A stretch of DNA of 16,685 bases from Suttonella ornithocola (GCF_001889065.1 NZ_LWHB01000072.1:1-16685), one strand, 5' to 3'. Positions 1 through 8,041 are shown, counted from the first letter of the stretch. Translations and numbers: made by a program. Notes: generated by a model not told the origin, from the sequence alone.

Positions 1-1334
1 CTTTTATCCGCACCACAGAAGAACATGCGCTAACACTCGCTGCCCAATCAGATGAAAGACGCGCGAAAGGCGAAACCCTTAGCCCATTAGATGGTATCCC
101 AATGGCGCATAAAGATATCTTTTGTACTGCTGGCATCATTACTACCGCTGCTTCAAAAATGTTAGAGCACTTTATTCCGCCACATACGGCAACCATTGCT
201 GAGAACCTTTCTCATGCGGGCGCCATTATGACAGGTAAACTGTCAATGGATGAATTTGCTATGGGCTCATCAAACGAACACAGCGCATTTGGCGCCGTTC
301 ACAACCCTTGGCAACACAACATTGTTCCCGGTGGCTCCTCTGGCGGGAGTGCTGCGGCAGTCGCAGCGCGTTTAGTCCCCTATGCAACAGGTTCAGATAC
401 GGGTGGTTCCATTCGCCAACCAGCTGCTTACTGCGGTGTGACAGGTATCAAACCCACCTATGGTACTTGCTCACGTTGGGGAATGATTTCCTATGCTTCT
501 AGCCTAGATCAGGCAGGACCGATTGCACAAACAGCGGAAGATTGCGCTTTAATTCTTAACCACATGGCAGGACATGACCCAAAAGACAGTACATCAAGTC
601 AAAAAACCGTTACCGAGTTTACACATGAACTCAATCAACCCTTAAACGGAATAACGATTGGTATTCCTCGTCAATACTTTGAAGGACTAGACGATAAAAT
701 GACGGAAACCATCCGCGCTGCTGCTGCCATTTATGAAAAATTAGGCGCAACGCTTAAAGATATCGAACTCGAAAATACCGATATTGCAATTGCAAGCTAC
801 TATTTAATTGCCTCTGCGGAAGCTTCTTCAAACCTAGCGCGTTATGACGGTGTTCGCTATGGCTATCGATGTGAAAATCCAAAAGACCTTGAAGATCTCT
901 ATCGCCGTAGCCGTAGCGAAGGTTTTGGTGCAGAAGTCAAACGTCGAATTCTTATTGGAACTTATGCCCTTTCCGCCGGCTATTACGATGCTTACTATGA
1001 GCAAGCACGCCGTGGAAGACGAGCTATCTTACAAAGCTTTCAAAAAGCCTTCACCAAATGCGATGTCATTTTAGGACCAACCACGCCAGAAACTGCCTTT
1101 GAAATTGGCAGTAAAACAGATGACCCTGTTGCTATGTTCCTAGGCGATCTTTATACCGTTTCCGTTAACCTAGCAGGACTCCCCGCCATTAGCCATCCAG
1201 CTGGCTTTATCAATGGACTACCTGTTGGCTGTCAATTGATTGGACCACATTTCTCCGAGCCTAGACTGCTCAACCTCGTTCATCAATATCAGCAGCAAAC
1301 GGACTACCATCAGCAAATTCCTAATGGCTACTAA
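1..1334 (+). CDS. gatA: Glutamyl-tRNA(Gln)/aspartyl-tRNA(Asn) amidotransferase subunit A (5' end cut by window)
   Basis: GatA is the amidase subunit of GatCAB, which turns misacylated Glu-tRNA(Gln) or Asp-tRNA(Asn) into the correct aminoacyl-tRNA using ammonia from glutamine. The reading frame is open from base 3; about 443 residues are visible, so some 40 N-terminal residues of the usual ~485 lie off the window. The amidase-signature catalytic triad is visible: the lysine in AHKDIF, the serine of the glycine-rich GGSSGGSAAA stretch, and the serine of GSDTGGSIRQPA. The block YYLIASAEASSNLARYDG is characteristic of true GatA and separates it from general amidases. The first in-frame ATG (102) is internal, not the start. 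gatB does not follow, so the gatCAB genes are not arranged as gatC-gatA-gatB here unless gatB lies upstream. Confidence 0.95.
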   Translation, partial: FIRTTEEHALTLAAQSDERRAKGETLSPLDGIPMAHKDIFCTAGIITTAASKMLEHFIPPHTATIAENLSHAGAIMTGKLSMDEFAMGSSNEHSAFGAVHNPWQHNIVPGGSSGGSAAAVAARLVPYATGSDTGGSIRQPAAYCGVTGIKPTYGTCSRWGMISYASSLDQAGPIAQTAEDCALILNHMAGHDPKDSTSSQKTVTEFTHELNQPLNGITIGIPRQYFEGLDDKMTETIRAAAAIYEKLGATLKDIELENTDIAIASYYLIASAEASSNLARYDGVRYGYRCENPKDLEDLYRRSRSEGFGAEVKRRILIGTYALSAGYYDAYYEQARRGRRAILQSFQKAFTKCDVILGPTTPETAFEIGSKTDDPVAMFLGDLYTVSVNLAGLPAISHPAGFINGLPVGCQLIGPHFSEPRLLNLVHQYQQQTDYHQQIPNGY

Positions 1335-1677
1335 TTCCTTTTTTACTCGCTCTATGGCTGAAAACTATTGGCGCATTATCTGCTCTCAGCGAGAAGAGCC
1401 TCTGCGCCAATTTTTTCAGTTTAATGCCAAAATTTACTGGCGACACACTGGAGAAGCCTTTATTCGCGTGAATACAAATTATCCGGGAACTTGGCAAGCG
1501 GATATTGAGCGTTGTGATGTCATGACTAATCTGACGATTACGGCTGTACGAATCTTTAATACACAAAAAAGCTATCATGTTGTTTCTTTCATTCACCATG
1601 AAAAAGGTAAAATTCATACCTTAGAAGAATACTGGGGAGAACAACTTCCACCACCCAATACTCGTCCAAGCTATTAA
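1324..1677 (+). CDS. Small NTF2-like/SnoaL-fold protein
   Basis: A 117-residue protein that looks like a nuclear-transport-factor-2-like (SnoaL-fold) domain on its own. The evidence is the conserved pattern of this family: YW near the N-terminus, LRQFF followed by AKIYWRHTGE, an NTNYPGTW loop, an IERCD strand, SYHVVSFIHH and the C-terminal LEEYWGE. Such proteins are cone-shaped single-domain folds that bind or convert small molecules; the substrate cannot be told from sequence. The ATG at 1324 overlaps the end of gatA by 11 bp, which would allow translational coupling; no Shine-Dalgarno is visible. A start at 1354 (MAENYW) would fit the family N-terminus equally well. A longer frame back to 1240 lies wholly inside gatA and is unlikely. 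The tetR gene starts 5 bp after the stop, so the three genes probably form one transcript. Confidence 0.72.
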   Translation: MATNSFFTRSMAENYWRIICSQREEPLRQFFQFNAKIYWRHTGEAFIRVNTNYPGTWQADIERCDVMTNLTITAVRIFNTQKSYHVVSFIHHEKGKIHTLEEYWGEQLPPPNTRPSY

Positions 1678-1682
1678 AACCT

Positions 1683-2291
1683 ATGCGTCGCACTAAAGCC
1701 GAAGCCGAACAAACACGTACTGCTCTTTTAACGGCAGGACTGATTCTATTTGATGAAAAAGGCTACCGCGCAACGACCATTAGCGACATCGCTACCGCAG
1801 CAAACCTTACTCGAGGTGCATTTTATTGGCATTTTAAAGATAAAACAGACTTACTTTCTGCCATTGGTGAAAAATACTTTGATCACCTTAGCCAACAAAT
1901 ACAATCGGCTGCAGATAGCGCCACACCTTGGACAACCTTATCAGACGTTTATTGCCAGTTTTTCCGTACCTTATTAGAAAGTAAAGACCATCTGCACTTT
2001 CATCGTTTACTAAATACGCAGCAAAGTACACCAGAATCTCCTCTTGCTACCCTACTTCAACGCTATAAACAAGTTTGGCATCAGCAACTCAATAACATTC
2101 TAAAACAAGCACTCGAAACAGGCATTTTACCGCCTAGAACTGACTTAACGCTTGCGCGAAACTACCTAATTGTGAATATCAGCGGCATTGCTTGTCATTA
2201 TGCTGTCACACCAGAACTACAAACCCAAGCAGAAACGATTATCAAACGCACCTTTTCCTTTATTAAACAAGGTGGCTGTATCACAGTCTAA
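1683..2291 (+). CDS. TetR/AcrR-family transcriptional regulator
   Basis: A 202-residue TetR-family repressor. The N-terminal DNA-binding domain is clear: a first helix (EAEQTRTALLTAGLILFDEKG), then the helix-turn-helix at about residues 31-51 (TTISDIATAANLTRGAFYWHF), followed by KDKTDLL. The GAFYWHFKDK form is typical of the AcrR/TtgR subgroup that represses RND efflux pumps. The C-terminal ~140 residues, all helical in character, would form the ligand pocket and dimer interface. It starts 5 bp after the NTF2-like gene and is followed 31 bp later by the DUF945-like gene on the same strand. There is no divergent efflux operon, which is the usual target arrangement, so its targets are either this operon or genes elsewhere. 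No operator palindrome is obvious nearby and no Shine-Dalgarno precedes the ATG. Confidence 0.9.
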   Translation: MRRTKAEAEQTRTALLTAGLILFDEKGYRATTISDIATAANLTRGAFYWHFKDKTDLLSAIGEKYFDHLSQQIQSAADSATPWTTLSDVYCQFFRTLLESKDHLHFHRLLNTQQSTPESPLATLLQRYKQVWHQQLNNILKQALETGILPPRTDLTLARNYLIVNISGIACHYAVTPELQTQAETIIKRTFSFIKQGGCITV

Positions 2292-2322
2292 CTAATCGCT
2301 CTATTTCCAAATCACCGCTCCT

Positions 2323-3195
2323 ATGAAAAAAATCCTTGCGACTTTAACACTTCTAGTCATTGGAATAATTTTTCTCAGCCCAGCCATTATTGGTATTTTT
2401 ACCGAAAAATTTATTCGACAAACCCTTCAAAACCTCCCTATCACCATTGAGTACTATCAAAAAGGTTGGTTTAGCAGTGACGTAAAACTATTAGTTACTC
2501 TTCCTAACAATCCAACTCAGCCACTCATGCTTAACCTTGTGCACGCGCCACTAATCAAAACAGGTACCAACCTTATCGATGCGACGCTATATGACACAAC
2601 CAATAATCTTCAAAGTCATCTTCAACTCAATTTAAGTACACAGCTCACCATCTCTACTCATATCCAAAAAATACAAACACCTACTCTAATAATCAATCAT
2701 CTTAAATTCTTTACAAAAACTAAGCTTTATCAACTAAAAGATATTCATTTTCAGGGTCAAAGCCAATCACTACATTGGCAAATATCTCCAAATGATGCAC
2801 TCAATTATGCCAATACGAAATTTTCAGGAACATTTCATAGCATCCTAGACAATCCTACGACTAATATGAAACACCTTTTACTCCATCAGCTTATTGCCAA
2901 CAAAAATCAGTTTGATTTAATCTTCCAAGCGCTCAATTTACAAAACCAAAAAGAAATTCAAGCTAACCTGATGCTCACTGAGCAATTCCAAAATCCTTTA
3001 CAACTGCTCAGTTTACAGAAAACCCCTTATACCTATTTTAATCATAGTGAGCTTTCCTTAAATCTTTTACCTAACAGTCCAACAGCGCACACTCTTAATA
3101 TACTATTTAATGCGCTACATTTGCCCTACTCTCCCCAATCTGCTACTCAACAATGGAAAATTTCTAATCATCAACTCAAGTTTCATCACGAATAA
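2323..3195 (+). CDS. DUF945/YdgA-like envelope protein, short form
   Basis: A 290-residue protein with an N-terminal hydrophobic helix (about residues 4-27, after MKK), acting either as a signal peptide or membrane anchor. The following residues TIEYYQKGWFSSDVKLLVTL match the 'Y..GWFSS....L' start of DUF945 (YdgA family), whose members are exported proteins of unclear function, usually near 500 residues. The rest is rich in Asn, Gln, Leu and Thr, with repeated short beta-strand-like stretches, and shows no catalytic motif. It is much shorter than E. coli YdgA, so it is either a minimal member or a distant relative. The gene starts 31 bp after tetR without a visible Shine-Dalgarno. AT-rich codon use and the N/Q-rich product look looser than in the neighbouring housekeeping genes, consistent with weak constraint. 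Confidence 0.5.
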   Translation: MKKILATLTLLVIGIIFLSPAIIGIFTEKFIRQTLQNLPITIEYYQKGWFSSDVKLLVTLPNNPTQPLMLNLVHAPLIKTGTNLIDATLYDTTNNLQSHLQLNLSTQLTISTHIQKIQTPTLIINHLKFFTKTKLYQLKDIHFQGQSQSLHWQISPNDALNYANTKFSGTFHSILDNPTTNMKHLLLHQLIANKNQFDLIFQALNLQNQKEIQANLMLTEQFQNPLQLLSLQKTPYTYFNHSELSLNLLPNSPTAHTLNILFNALHLPYSPQSATQQWKISNHQLKFHHE

Positions 3196-3230
3196 AGACA
3201 GCTACCACAACTATTCACAGCAATTTCGCT

Positions 3231-3264
3231 TATAATGCCTCATACCATTAACAACCCAAGAGGG
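3231..3264 (+). promoter_or_regulatory. fumC -10 box and ribosome binding site
   Basis: A perfect TATAAT lies at 3231-3236. A Shine-Dalgarno AAGAGGG (3258-3264) sits 4 nt before the fumC ATG. No convincing -35 hexamer is found 16-18 bp upstream. fumC can therefore start its own transcript, separate from the gatA-side genes, although no terminator is visible after the DUF945-like gene. Confidence 0.5.
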
Positions 3265-3268
3265 CATT

Positions 3269-4657
3269 ATGACAACTCGTATTGAACACGATACTATGGG
3301 CGAAATTGCCGTTGATGAAAACGCTTATTGGGGCGCACAAACGCAACGCAGTTATGAAAACTTTAAAATCGGTACAGACAAACTCCCGCATAGTTTGATA
3401 GAAGCCATGGCTTTAGTTAAAAAAGCCGCTGCTATCACTAATGCCTCACTCGGCAGAATAGAAGAAAAGCAACGTAATTTAATCATTCAAGCCACTGACG
3501 ATGTTTTAGCTGGCAAATTAAACGACCAATTCCCACTTGTTCCTTATCAAACGGGTTCTGGTACACAATCTAATATGAATATGAACGAAGTACTCGCCAA
3601 TCGTGCAAATGAAATTGCGGGTAATCCACGAGGTAGATATAAACCTGTTCATCCAAATGACCATGTTAACCACGCACAATCAACTAACGACTCTTTTCCA
3701 ACTGCCATTCATGTGGCTGCTGCAAGAGAAATCAATCGTCATCTCATTCCTCAAGTCAAAGCATTACGCGACACACTTGCTCAAAAAGCAGAAAGCTTTA
3801 AAGACATCGTAAAAATTGGACGTACACACTTACAAGATGCAACGCCCCTGACCTTAGGACAAGAGTTTTCAGGCTACGTCAGCCAACTTGACCATGGTTT
3901 AGAGCGTTTGCAAGATGCACTCAAATATCTCTACGAATTACCGTTAGGAGGCACTGCTGTTGGCACAGGTTTAAATAGCCATCCAGACTACGCAGAAAAA
4001 GCTGCCGCGGAATTGGCTACTTTAACCAACCTTCCTTTCGTGACTGCACCAAATAAATTTGAAGCTTTAGCTGGACGGGATGCTTGCGTTTTTGCTTCAG
4101 GCAGTCTAAAAACTTTAGCGGCTAGCTTGAATAAAATTGCTAATGACATTCGTTGGTTAGCAAGCGGTCCTCGTTGCGGATTAGGAGAGCTAAAAATCCC
4201 TGAAAATGAGCCGGGCAGCTCTATCATGCCTGGTAAAGTGAATCCTACCCAATGTGAAGCTGTGACAATGGTGGTTTGCCAAGTCTATGGTAACGATACT
4301 TGTATCTCAATGGCTGGGGCATCTGGAAACTTTGAGCTTAATGTTTACATGCCTATTATTGCTTTTAACCTACTGCAATCTATCCAATTATTGGGAGATG
4401 CGTGCGATAGCTTTAATCGCAACTGTGCTGTTGGTATCGAACCTGTCAAAGAAAAAATTGACTATTTCTTGCACCACTCTTTAATGCTAGTAACAGCGCT
4501 AAATCGTTATGTTGGCTATGAAAATGCTGCTAAAATTGCGAAAACAGCCTATAAAAATGATAAATCTTTAAAAGAAACTGCTATTGAATTGGGATTACTC
4601 TCCGCGGAAGATTTCGATAAATACGTTCAACCTGCAGAAATGGTACATCCAAAATAA
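3269..4657 (+). CDS. fumC: Class II fumarate hydratase
   Basis: FumC reversibly hydrates fumarate to L-malate in the TCA cycle; class II enzymes are iron-free homotetramers in the cytoplasm. The 462-residue length matches the family. It opens with the typical TTRIEHDTMGEIAVDENAYWGAQTQRS N-terminus (read in parts), followed by the QTGSGTQSNMNMNEV block, the HAQSTNDSFPT block, the GRTHLQDATPLTLGQE histidine region at about residue 187, and the superfamily signature GSSIMPGKVNPTQCEA. The second serine of that signature falls at residue 318, where the catalytic serine of E. coli FumC is found. Fumarase is preferred over aspartase or argininosuccinate lyase because the full-length pattern fits FumC throughout. 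The gene is monocistronic between its own -10 box and the terminator at 4668-4693. Confidence 0.97.
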   Translation: MTTRIEHDTMGEIAVDENAYWGAQTQRSYENFKIGTDKLPHSLIEAMALVKKAAAITNASLGRIEEKQRNLIIQATDDVLAGKLNDQFPLVPYQTGSGTQSNMNMNEVLANRANEIAGNPRGRYKPVHPNDHVNHAQSTNDSFPTAIHVAAAREINRHLIPQVKALRDTLAQKAESFKDIVKIGRTHLQDATPLTLGQEFSGYVSQLDHGLERLQDALKYLYELPLGGTAVGTGLNSHPDYAEKAAAELATLTNLPFVTAPNKFEALAGRDACVFASGSLKTLAASLNKIANDIRWLASGPRCGLGELKIPENEPGSSIMPGKVNPTQCEAVTMVVCQVYGNDTCISMAGASGNFELNVYMPIIAFNLLQSIQLLGDACDSFNRNCAVGIEPVKEKIDYFLHHSLMLVTALNRYVGYENAAKIAKTAYKNDKSLKETAIELGLLSAEDFDKYVQPAEMVHPK

Positions 4658-4667
4658 ATAGAAATAA

Positions 4668-4693
4668 AAAATGGGCGGATAACCGCCCATTTT
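4668..4693. terminator. Bidirectional terminator shared by fumC and dnaJ
   Basis: Stem ATGGGCGG (4671-4678), loop ATAA, stem CCGCCCAT (4683-4690). An A-run precedes it and a T-run follows, so both strands read as a GC-rich hairpin followed by a U-tract. It starts 10 bp after the fumC stop and is the first terminator met by transcripts leaving dnaJ on the other strand. Confidence 0.88.
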
Positions 4694-4729
4694 AAAATCT
4701 ACACATTTTCAATTATGTAATAGATGATC

Positions 4730-4835
4730 TATAGCCAACTTCCTAAAAAACACATACGGTACTTGGAGATAGAATACTGTTTTCGAAGTGGATATTGAGT
4801 TAACGTTGTATGCAGTTTTTGGGAAGTTGGCTATA
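4730..4835. mobile_element. Correia-like miniature inverted-repeat element, copy 1 (106 bp)
   Basis: The ends are inverted repeats: TATAGCCAACTTCC on the left (4730-4743) is matched perfectly by the complement of GGAAGTTGGCTATA on the right (4822-4835). Pairing continues imperfectly through an A/T run to CATAC (4753-4757) and GTATG (4808-4812), each beginning at position 24 from its end. The match also extends one base outward (CTATAG on both sides). There is no reading frame inside, so it is a non-autonomous element. The termini and length resemble Neisseria Correia repeats, which insert at TA. A TGAT occurs on both sides (4725-4728, 4837-4840), but copy 2 lacks such a 4-bp repeat, so I prefer TA as target. 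It lies 14 bp beyond the dnaJ stop, before the shared terminator, and would fold as a long hairpin in dnaJ mRNA. Confidence 0.78.
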
Positions 4836-4849
4836 GTGATCAATCTGCG

Positions 4850-5983
4850 TTACAAATTATCAAAAAATTCTTTCACCCGATTCAAAAATCCACTCTCTTT
4901 AGGGGCATGACGTTGCCCACCCGCATGAAGTGTTTTTTCAAACTGTTGCAATAAATCTTTTTGTTCTTTTGAAAGATTTACCGGTGTTTCAATACTAACC
5001 GTACAATATAAATCGCCAGCAGCATAGCTACGAACAGATTTCACACCTTTCCCTCTTAAACGGAAAGTTTTTCCTGTTTGTGTTTCCGCAGGTATGGTTA
5101 GCATGACTTTTCCACCTAAAGTTGGGACTTCAATTTCGCCGCCTAAACAAGCGGTGACAAAGCTAATTGGCATTTCACAATAGAGATGATCGCCTTCTCG
5201 AGTAAAAATAGGATGTTTACGAACGCGTACCTCTACATATAAATCCCCAGCAGGTCCACCCATTTCTCCAGCTTCACCTTCACCATTTAAACGAATTCTA
5301 TCACCCGTATCTACGCCGGCTGGAATGTTCACATTAAGCGTGCGTGTATCTTTAACTCTTCCTGAACCGTGACATTCATCACAAGGATTTTCAATAACTT
5401 GCCCTCTTCCCTGACAGGTAGGACAAGGCTGCGCAATTGAGAAAAATCCTTGCTGCATACGAACTTGCCCAGCGCCATTACAAGTAGGGCACGTTTTTTT
5501 CTTCGATTTTTCTGTCGCACCTGTCCCGCTACATTTTTTACACTTAACTTGTGTCGGGATTTTTATCTGAACTTCTTTTCCTTGGGTGGCTTCCTCCAAA
5601 GATAAATCCAGCTCATAAGCTAAATCTCTACCACGATTTTGCCGTTGAGAACTACCACCGCGCCCTCCGCCAAAGATATCGCCAAAAACATCGCCAAAAA
5701 TGTCAGAGAAGCTCGCACCACTGCCACCAAAGCCGCCAAATCCACCGCCTTGACCACTAGCTGCATCAAATCCAAATCTATCGTAGGTAGATTTCTTTTG
5801 CGCATCAGAAAGAATTTCATACGCTTTACTAATTTCTTTGAATTTTTTTTCAGCTTCTTCTTTATTATCAGGATTACGGTCAGGGTGCCATTTCATAGAA
5901 AGCTTACGATAAGCTTTCTTTATTTCATCTGGACTAGCACTTCTCGATACCCCTAAAATTGCATATAAATCTTTTTCTGCCAT
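4850..5983 (-). CDS. dnaJ: Chaperone protein DnaJ (Hsp40)
   Basis: DnaJ is the J-domain co-chaperone that delivers unfolded clients to DnaK and stimulates its ATPase. All class A parts are present in 377 residues: J-domain (about 1-70) with the HPD motif at 33-35 (KWHPDRNP), a Gly/Phe-rich linker (about 74-120, with FGGFGGSG and IFGDVFGDIFGGG), four zinc-binding CxxCxGxG repeats (CKKCSGTG, CPTCNGAG, CPTCQGRG, CDECHGSG), and the C-terminal client-binding and dimerisation domains. The start is fixed by alignment of MAEKDLYAILGVSRSAS to the family. It is third in grpE-dnaK-dnaJ, 52 bp after dnaK. A terminator-like hairpin fills that gap, no Shine-Dalgarno is visible, and no separate sigma-32 promoter is seen, so expression probably depends on readthrough. 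Confidence 0.97.
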   Translation of the reverse strand: MAEKDLYAILGVSRSASPDEIKKAYRKLSMKWHPDRNPDNKEEAEKKFKEISKAYEILSDAQKKSTYDRFGFDAASGQGGGFGGFGGSGASFSDIFGDVFGDIFGGGRGGSSQRQNRGRDLAYELDLSLEEATQGKEVQIKIPTQVKCKKCSGTGATEKSKKKTCPTCNGAGQVRMQQGFFSIAQPCPTCQGRGQVIENPCDECHGSGRVKDTRTLNVNIPAGVDTGDRIRLNGEGEAGEMGGPAGDLYVEVRVRKHPIFTREGDHLYCEMPISFVTACLGGEIEVPTLGGKVMLTIPAETQTGKTFRLRGKGVKSVRSYAAGDLYCTVSIETPVNLSKEQKDLLQQFEKTLHAGGQRHAPKESGFLNRVKEFFDNL

Positions 5984-5988
5984 GCTTT

Positions 5989-6010
5989 AAAAAAGGGCGG
6001 TTTCCCGCCC
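5989..6010 (-). terminator. Hairpin with U-tract between dnaK and dnaJ (attenuator candidate)
   Basis: On the minus strand: GGGCGG, loop GAAA, CCGCCC, then TTTTTT. The stem occupies 5995-6000 and 6005-6010, and the T-run is 5989-5994. It is 25 bp past the dnaK stop, and its U-tract ends 5 nt before the dnaJ ATG. It looks like an intrinsic terminator that lowers dnaJ relative to dnaK. The GNRA-type GAAA loop should make the hairpin very stable. Confidence 0.75.
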
Positions 6011-6035
6011 TCTCCATTCGTTAAATAGAAAATTG

Positions 6036-7961
6036 TTAGTCTTTTTTATTTGGATCAACTTCTTCAAAATCTGCGTCAACGACACCATCATCTGCCTTCT
6101 TAGGCTCGGCTTCACCTGCTGCTGAAGAGGCTTGCTGACTCATTTTTTCATAAGATTTTTGCATGACTGGCGATGCAGCAGTCATTAAAGCTTCTGTTTT
6201 GCTCTTAATAGCATCTGTATCGTCTCCATCCATGACCTCGCGTAATGCTTTAATTGCTTCCTCTACAGGAGCTTTCTCATCAGCGCTCACTTCATCACCT
6301 AATTCAGTAATCGCTTTTTCTACACCATTAATCATAGATTCTGCTTGGTTTTTCGCTTCAACACGCTCTTGGAATTTCTTATCTTCTTCCGCATGTGCCT
6401 CTGCATCTTGAACCATGCGTTGAACCTCTTCATCTGAAAGTCCAGAGCTTGCTTTAATTACGATAGATTGCTCTTTTCCTGTTTCCTTATCTTTTGCAGA
6501 AACATTTAAAATACCGTTGGCGTCAATATCGAAAGTAACTTCGATTTGTGGCATACCACGAGGCGCTGGACGAATATCAGTCAAATCAAAACGACCTAAT
6601 GATTTATTCGCACTGGCTTGCTGACGTTCACCTTGTAAAACGTGGATAGTTACCGCACTTTGATTGTCTTCAGCAGTAGAGAAGACTTGAGAAGCATTTG
6701 TTGGGATAGTGGTATTTTTCTCAATGAGTTTGGTCATCACACCACCCATTGTTTCAATGCCTAGTGATAGCGGAGTAACATCTAGCAATAGAACATCTTT
6801 TACATCACCACCAAGTACACCACCTTGAATTGCAGCACCAATCGCAACCGCTTCATCTGGGTTAACATCTTTGCGTGGCTCTTTACCAAAGAAGTTTTTA
6901 ACTGCTTCTTGGACTTTTGGCATACGTGTTTGACCACCTACCAAAATAACATCAGTAATATCACTATTTGATAAGCCAGCATCTTTCATTGCGATACGGC
7001 AAGGCTCAAGTGAACGCTCAATCAAATCCGCTACTAAAGACTCTAATTTCGCACGAGTGAGTTTTAAATTCATGTGCTTAGGTCCAGTGGCATCTGCTGT
7101 GATGTATGGCAAGTTAATGTCAGTTTGCTGTGAAGAAGACAACTCAATTTTTGCTTTTTCAGCAGCTTCTTTTAAACGTTGAAGCGCTAAAGAGTCATGC
7201 GATAAATCAATACCTTGATCTTTCTTAAACTCACTGACTAAATAATCAATAATTCGGCTATCAAAATCTTCCCCACCTAGGAAAGTATCACCATTGGTGG
7301 CAAGCACTTCGAATTGCTGACCTTCTTCATCTAAATTAACGGTTTCGATGATAGAAATATCAAAGGTACCACCACCTAAATCATAAACGGCGATTTTGGC
7401 ATCTTTTGCACCATGTTCTAAACCATAAGCTAATGCAGCAGCAGTCGGCTCGTTAATAATACGTTTAACTTCTAAACCAGCAATTTTACCTGCGTCTTTT
7501 GTTGCTTGACGCTGACTATCATTAAAGTAAGCAGGAACTGTAATAACCGCTTCTGTGACTTTTTCACCGAGATAATCTTCTGCTGTCTTCTTCATTTTCA
7601 TCAATACACGAGCAGAAATTTCTGGCGGTGCCATTTTTTTACCTTCAACTTCTACCCAAGCATCGCCATTATCAGCTTTAACGATATTGTATGGTACCAA
7701 TTTAATATCTTTTTGCACTTCTGCTTCATCAAAGCGACGACCAATTAAGCGCTTAATGGCATAAAGGGTATTTTTGGGGTTAGTTACTGCTTGGCGTTTT
7801 GCTGGTTGTCCAACCAACACTTCTCCATCTTCTGTAAAGGCAACAATTGAAGGAGTAGTACGCGCACCTTCTGCATTTTCGATGACTTTGGCTTTATCGC
7901 CATCCATAACGGCTACACATGAGTTAGTTGTTCCCAAGTCAATTCCAATAATTTTTCCCAT
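6036..7961 (-). CDS. dnaK: Molecular chaperone DnaK (Hsp70)
   Basis: DnaK is the ATP-driven Hsp70 that binds exposed hydrophobic peptides and, in gammaproteobacteria, also holds sigma-32 inactive, closing the heat-shock feedback loop. The 641 residues match the family. The nucleotide-binding domain starts MGKIIGIDLGTTNSCVAVMD and includes VYDLGGGTFDISIIE and VILVGGQTRMPKVQE. The linker is DVLLLDVTPLSLGIETMGG, followed by the beta-sandwich substrate domain and helical lid, ending in an acidic DADFEEVDPNKKD tail. Its Shine-Dalgarno (AAGGA, 7969-7973 on the minus strand) is 7 nt before the ATG. It is 80 bp downstream of grpE and has its own sigma-32 promoter in that gap. Confidence 0.98.
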   Translation of the reverse strand: MGKIIGIDLGTTNSCVAVMDGDKAKVIENAEGARTTPSIVAFTEDGEVLVGQPAKRQAVTNPKNTLYAIKRLIGRRFDEAEVQKDIKLVPYNIVKADNGDAWVEVEGKKMAPPEISARVLMKMKKTAEDYLGEKVTEAVITVPAYFNDSQRQATKDAGKIAGLEVKRIINEPTAAALAYGLEHGAKDAKIAVYDLGGGTFDISIIETVNLDEEGQQFEVLATNGDTFLGGEDFDSRIIDYLVSEFKKDQGIDLSHDSLALQRLKEAAEKAKIELSSSQQTDINLPYITADATGPKHMNLKLTRAKLESLVADLIERSLEPCRIAMKDAGLSNSDITDVILVGGQTRMPKVQEAVKNFFGKEPRKDVNPDEAVAIGAAIQGGVLGGDVKDVLLLDVTPLSLGIETMGGVMTKLIEKNTTIPTNASQVFSTAEDNQSAVTIHVLQGERQQASANKSLGRFDLTDIRPAPRGMPQIEVTFDIDANGILNVSAKDKETGKEQSIVIKASSGLSDEEVQRMVQDAEAHAEEDKKFQERVEAKNQAESMINGVEKAITELGDEVSADEKAPVEEAIKALREVMDGDDTDAIKSKTEALMTAASPVMQKSYEKMSQQASSAAGEAEPKKADDGVVDADFEEVDPNKKD

Positions 7962-7999
7962 AATATTTTCCTTAAAAATTAAAAAATTTAATAAATCTT

Positions 8000-8027
8000 A
8001 AATGGGAGCAGCTTAAAAAAAATCAAG
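8000..8027 (-). promoter_or_regulatory. Sigma-32 heat-shock promoter of dnaK
   Basis: On the minus strand: CTTGAT (8022-8027), a 14-bp spacer, then TCCCATTT (8000-8007). This has the same spacing and nearly the same boxes as the E. coli dnaK P1 promoter as I recall it (CTTGAT, 14 bp, CCCCATTT). Predicted transcription start is near 7993, giving a short 5' leader to the dnaK ATG at 7961. Confidence 0.82.
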
Positions 8028-8041
8028 CAACTCTCTAAAAA

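Noticed and set aside
4725..4840. 4-bp target duplication TGAT around repeat copy 1
   Set aside because: Present on both sides, but copy 2 has no equivalent 4-bp repeat; four bases can match by chance, and TA fits both copies.
4658..4849. A small RNA gene in the fumC-dnaJ gap
   Set aside because: The only strong structures are the shared terminator and the inverted-repeat element; no promoter of its own is visible.
5639..5956. 105-codon frame on the plus strand
   Set aside because: Antisense to the dnaJ Gly/Phe and J-domain region; its Thr/Lys and Phe-rich product reflects dnaJ codon use.
6036..6080. EEVD motif at the DnaK C-terminus
   Set aside because: The eukaryotic Hsp70 EEVD is strictly terminal; here it is followed by PNKKD, an ordinary bacterial acidic tail.
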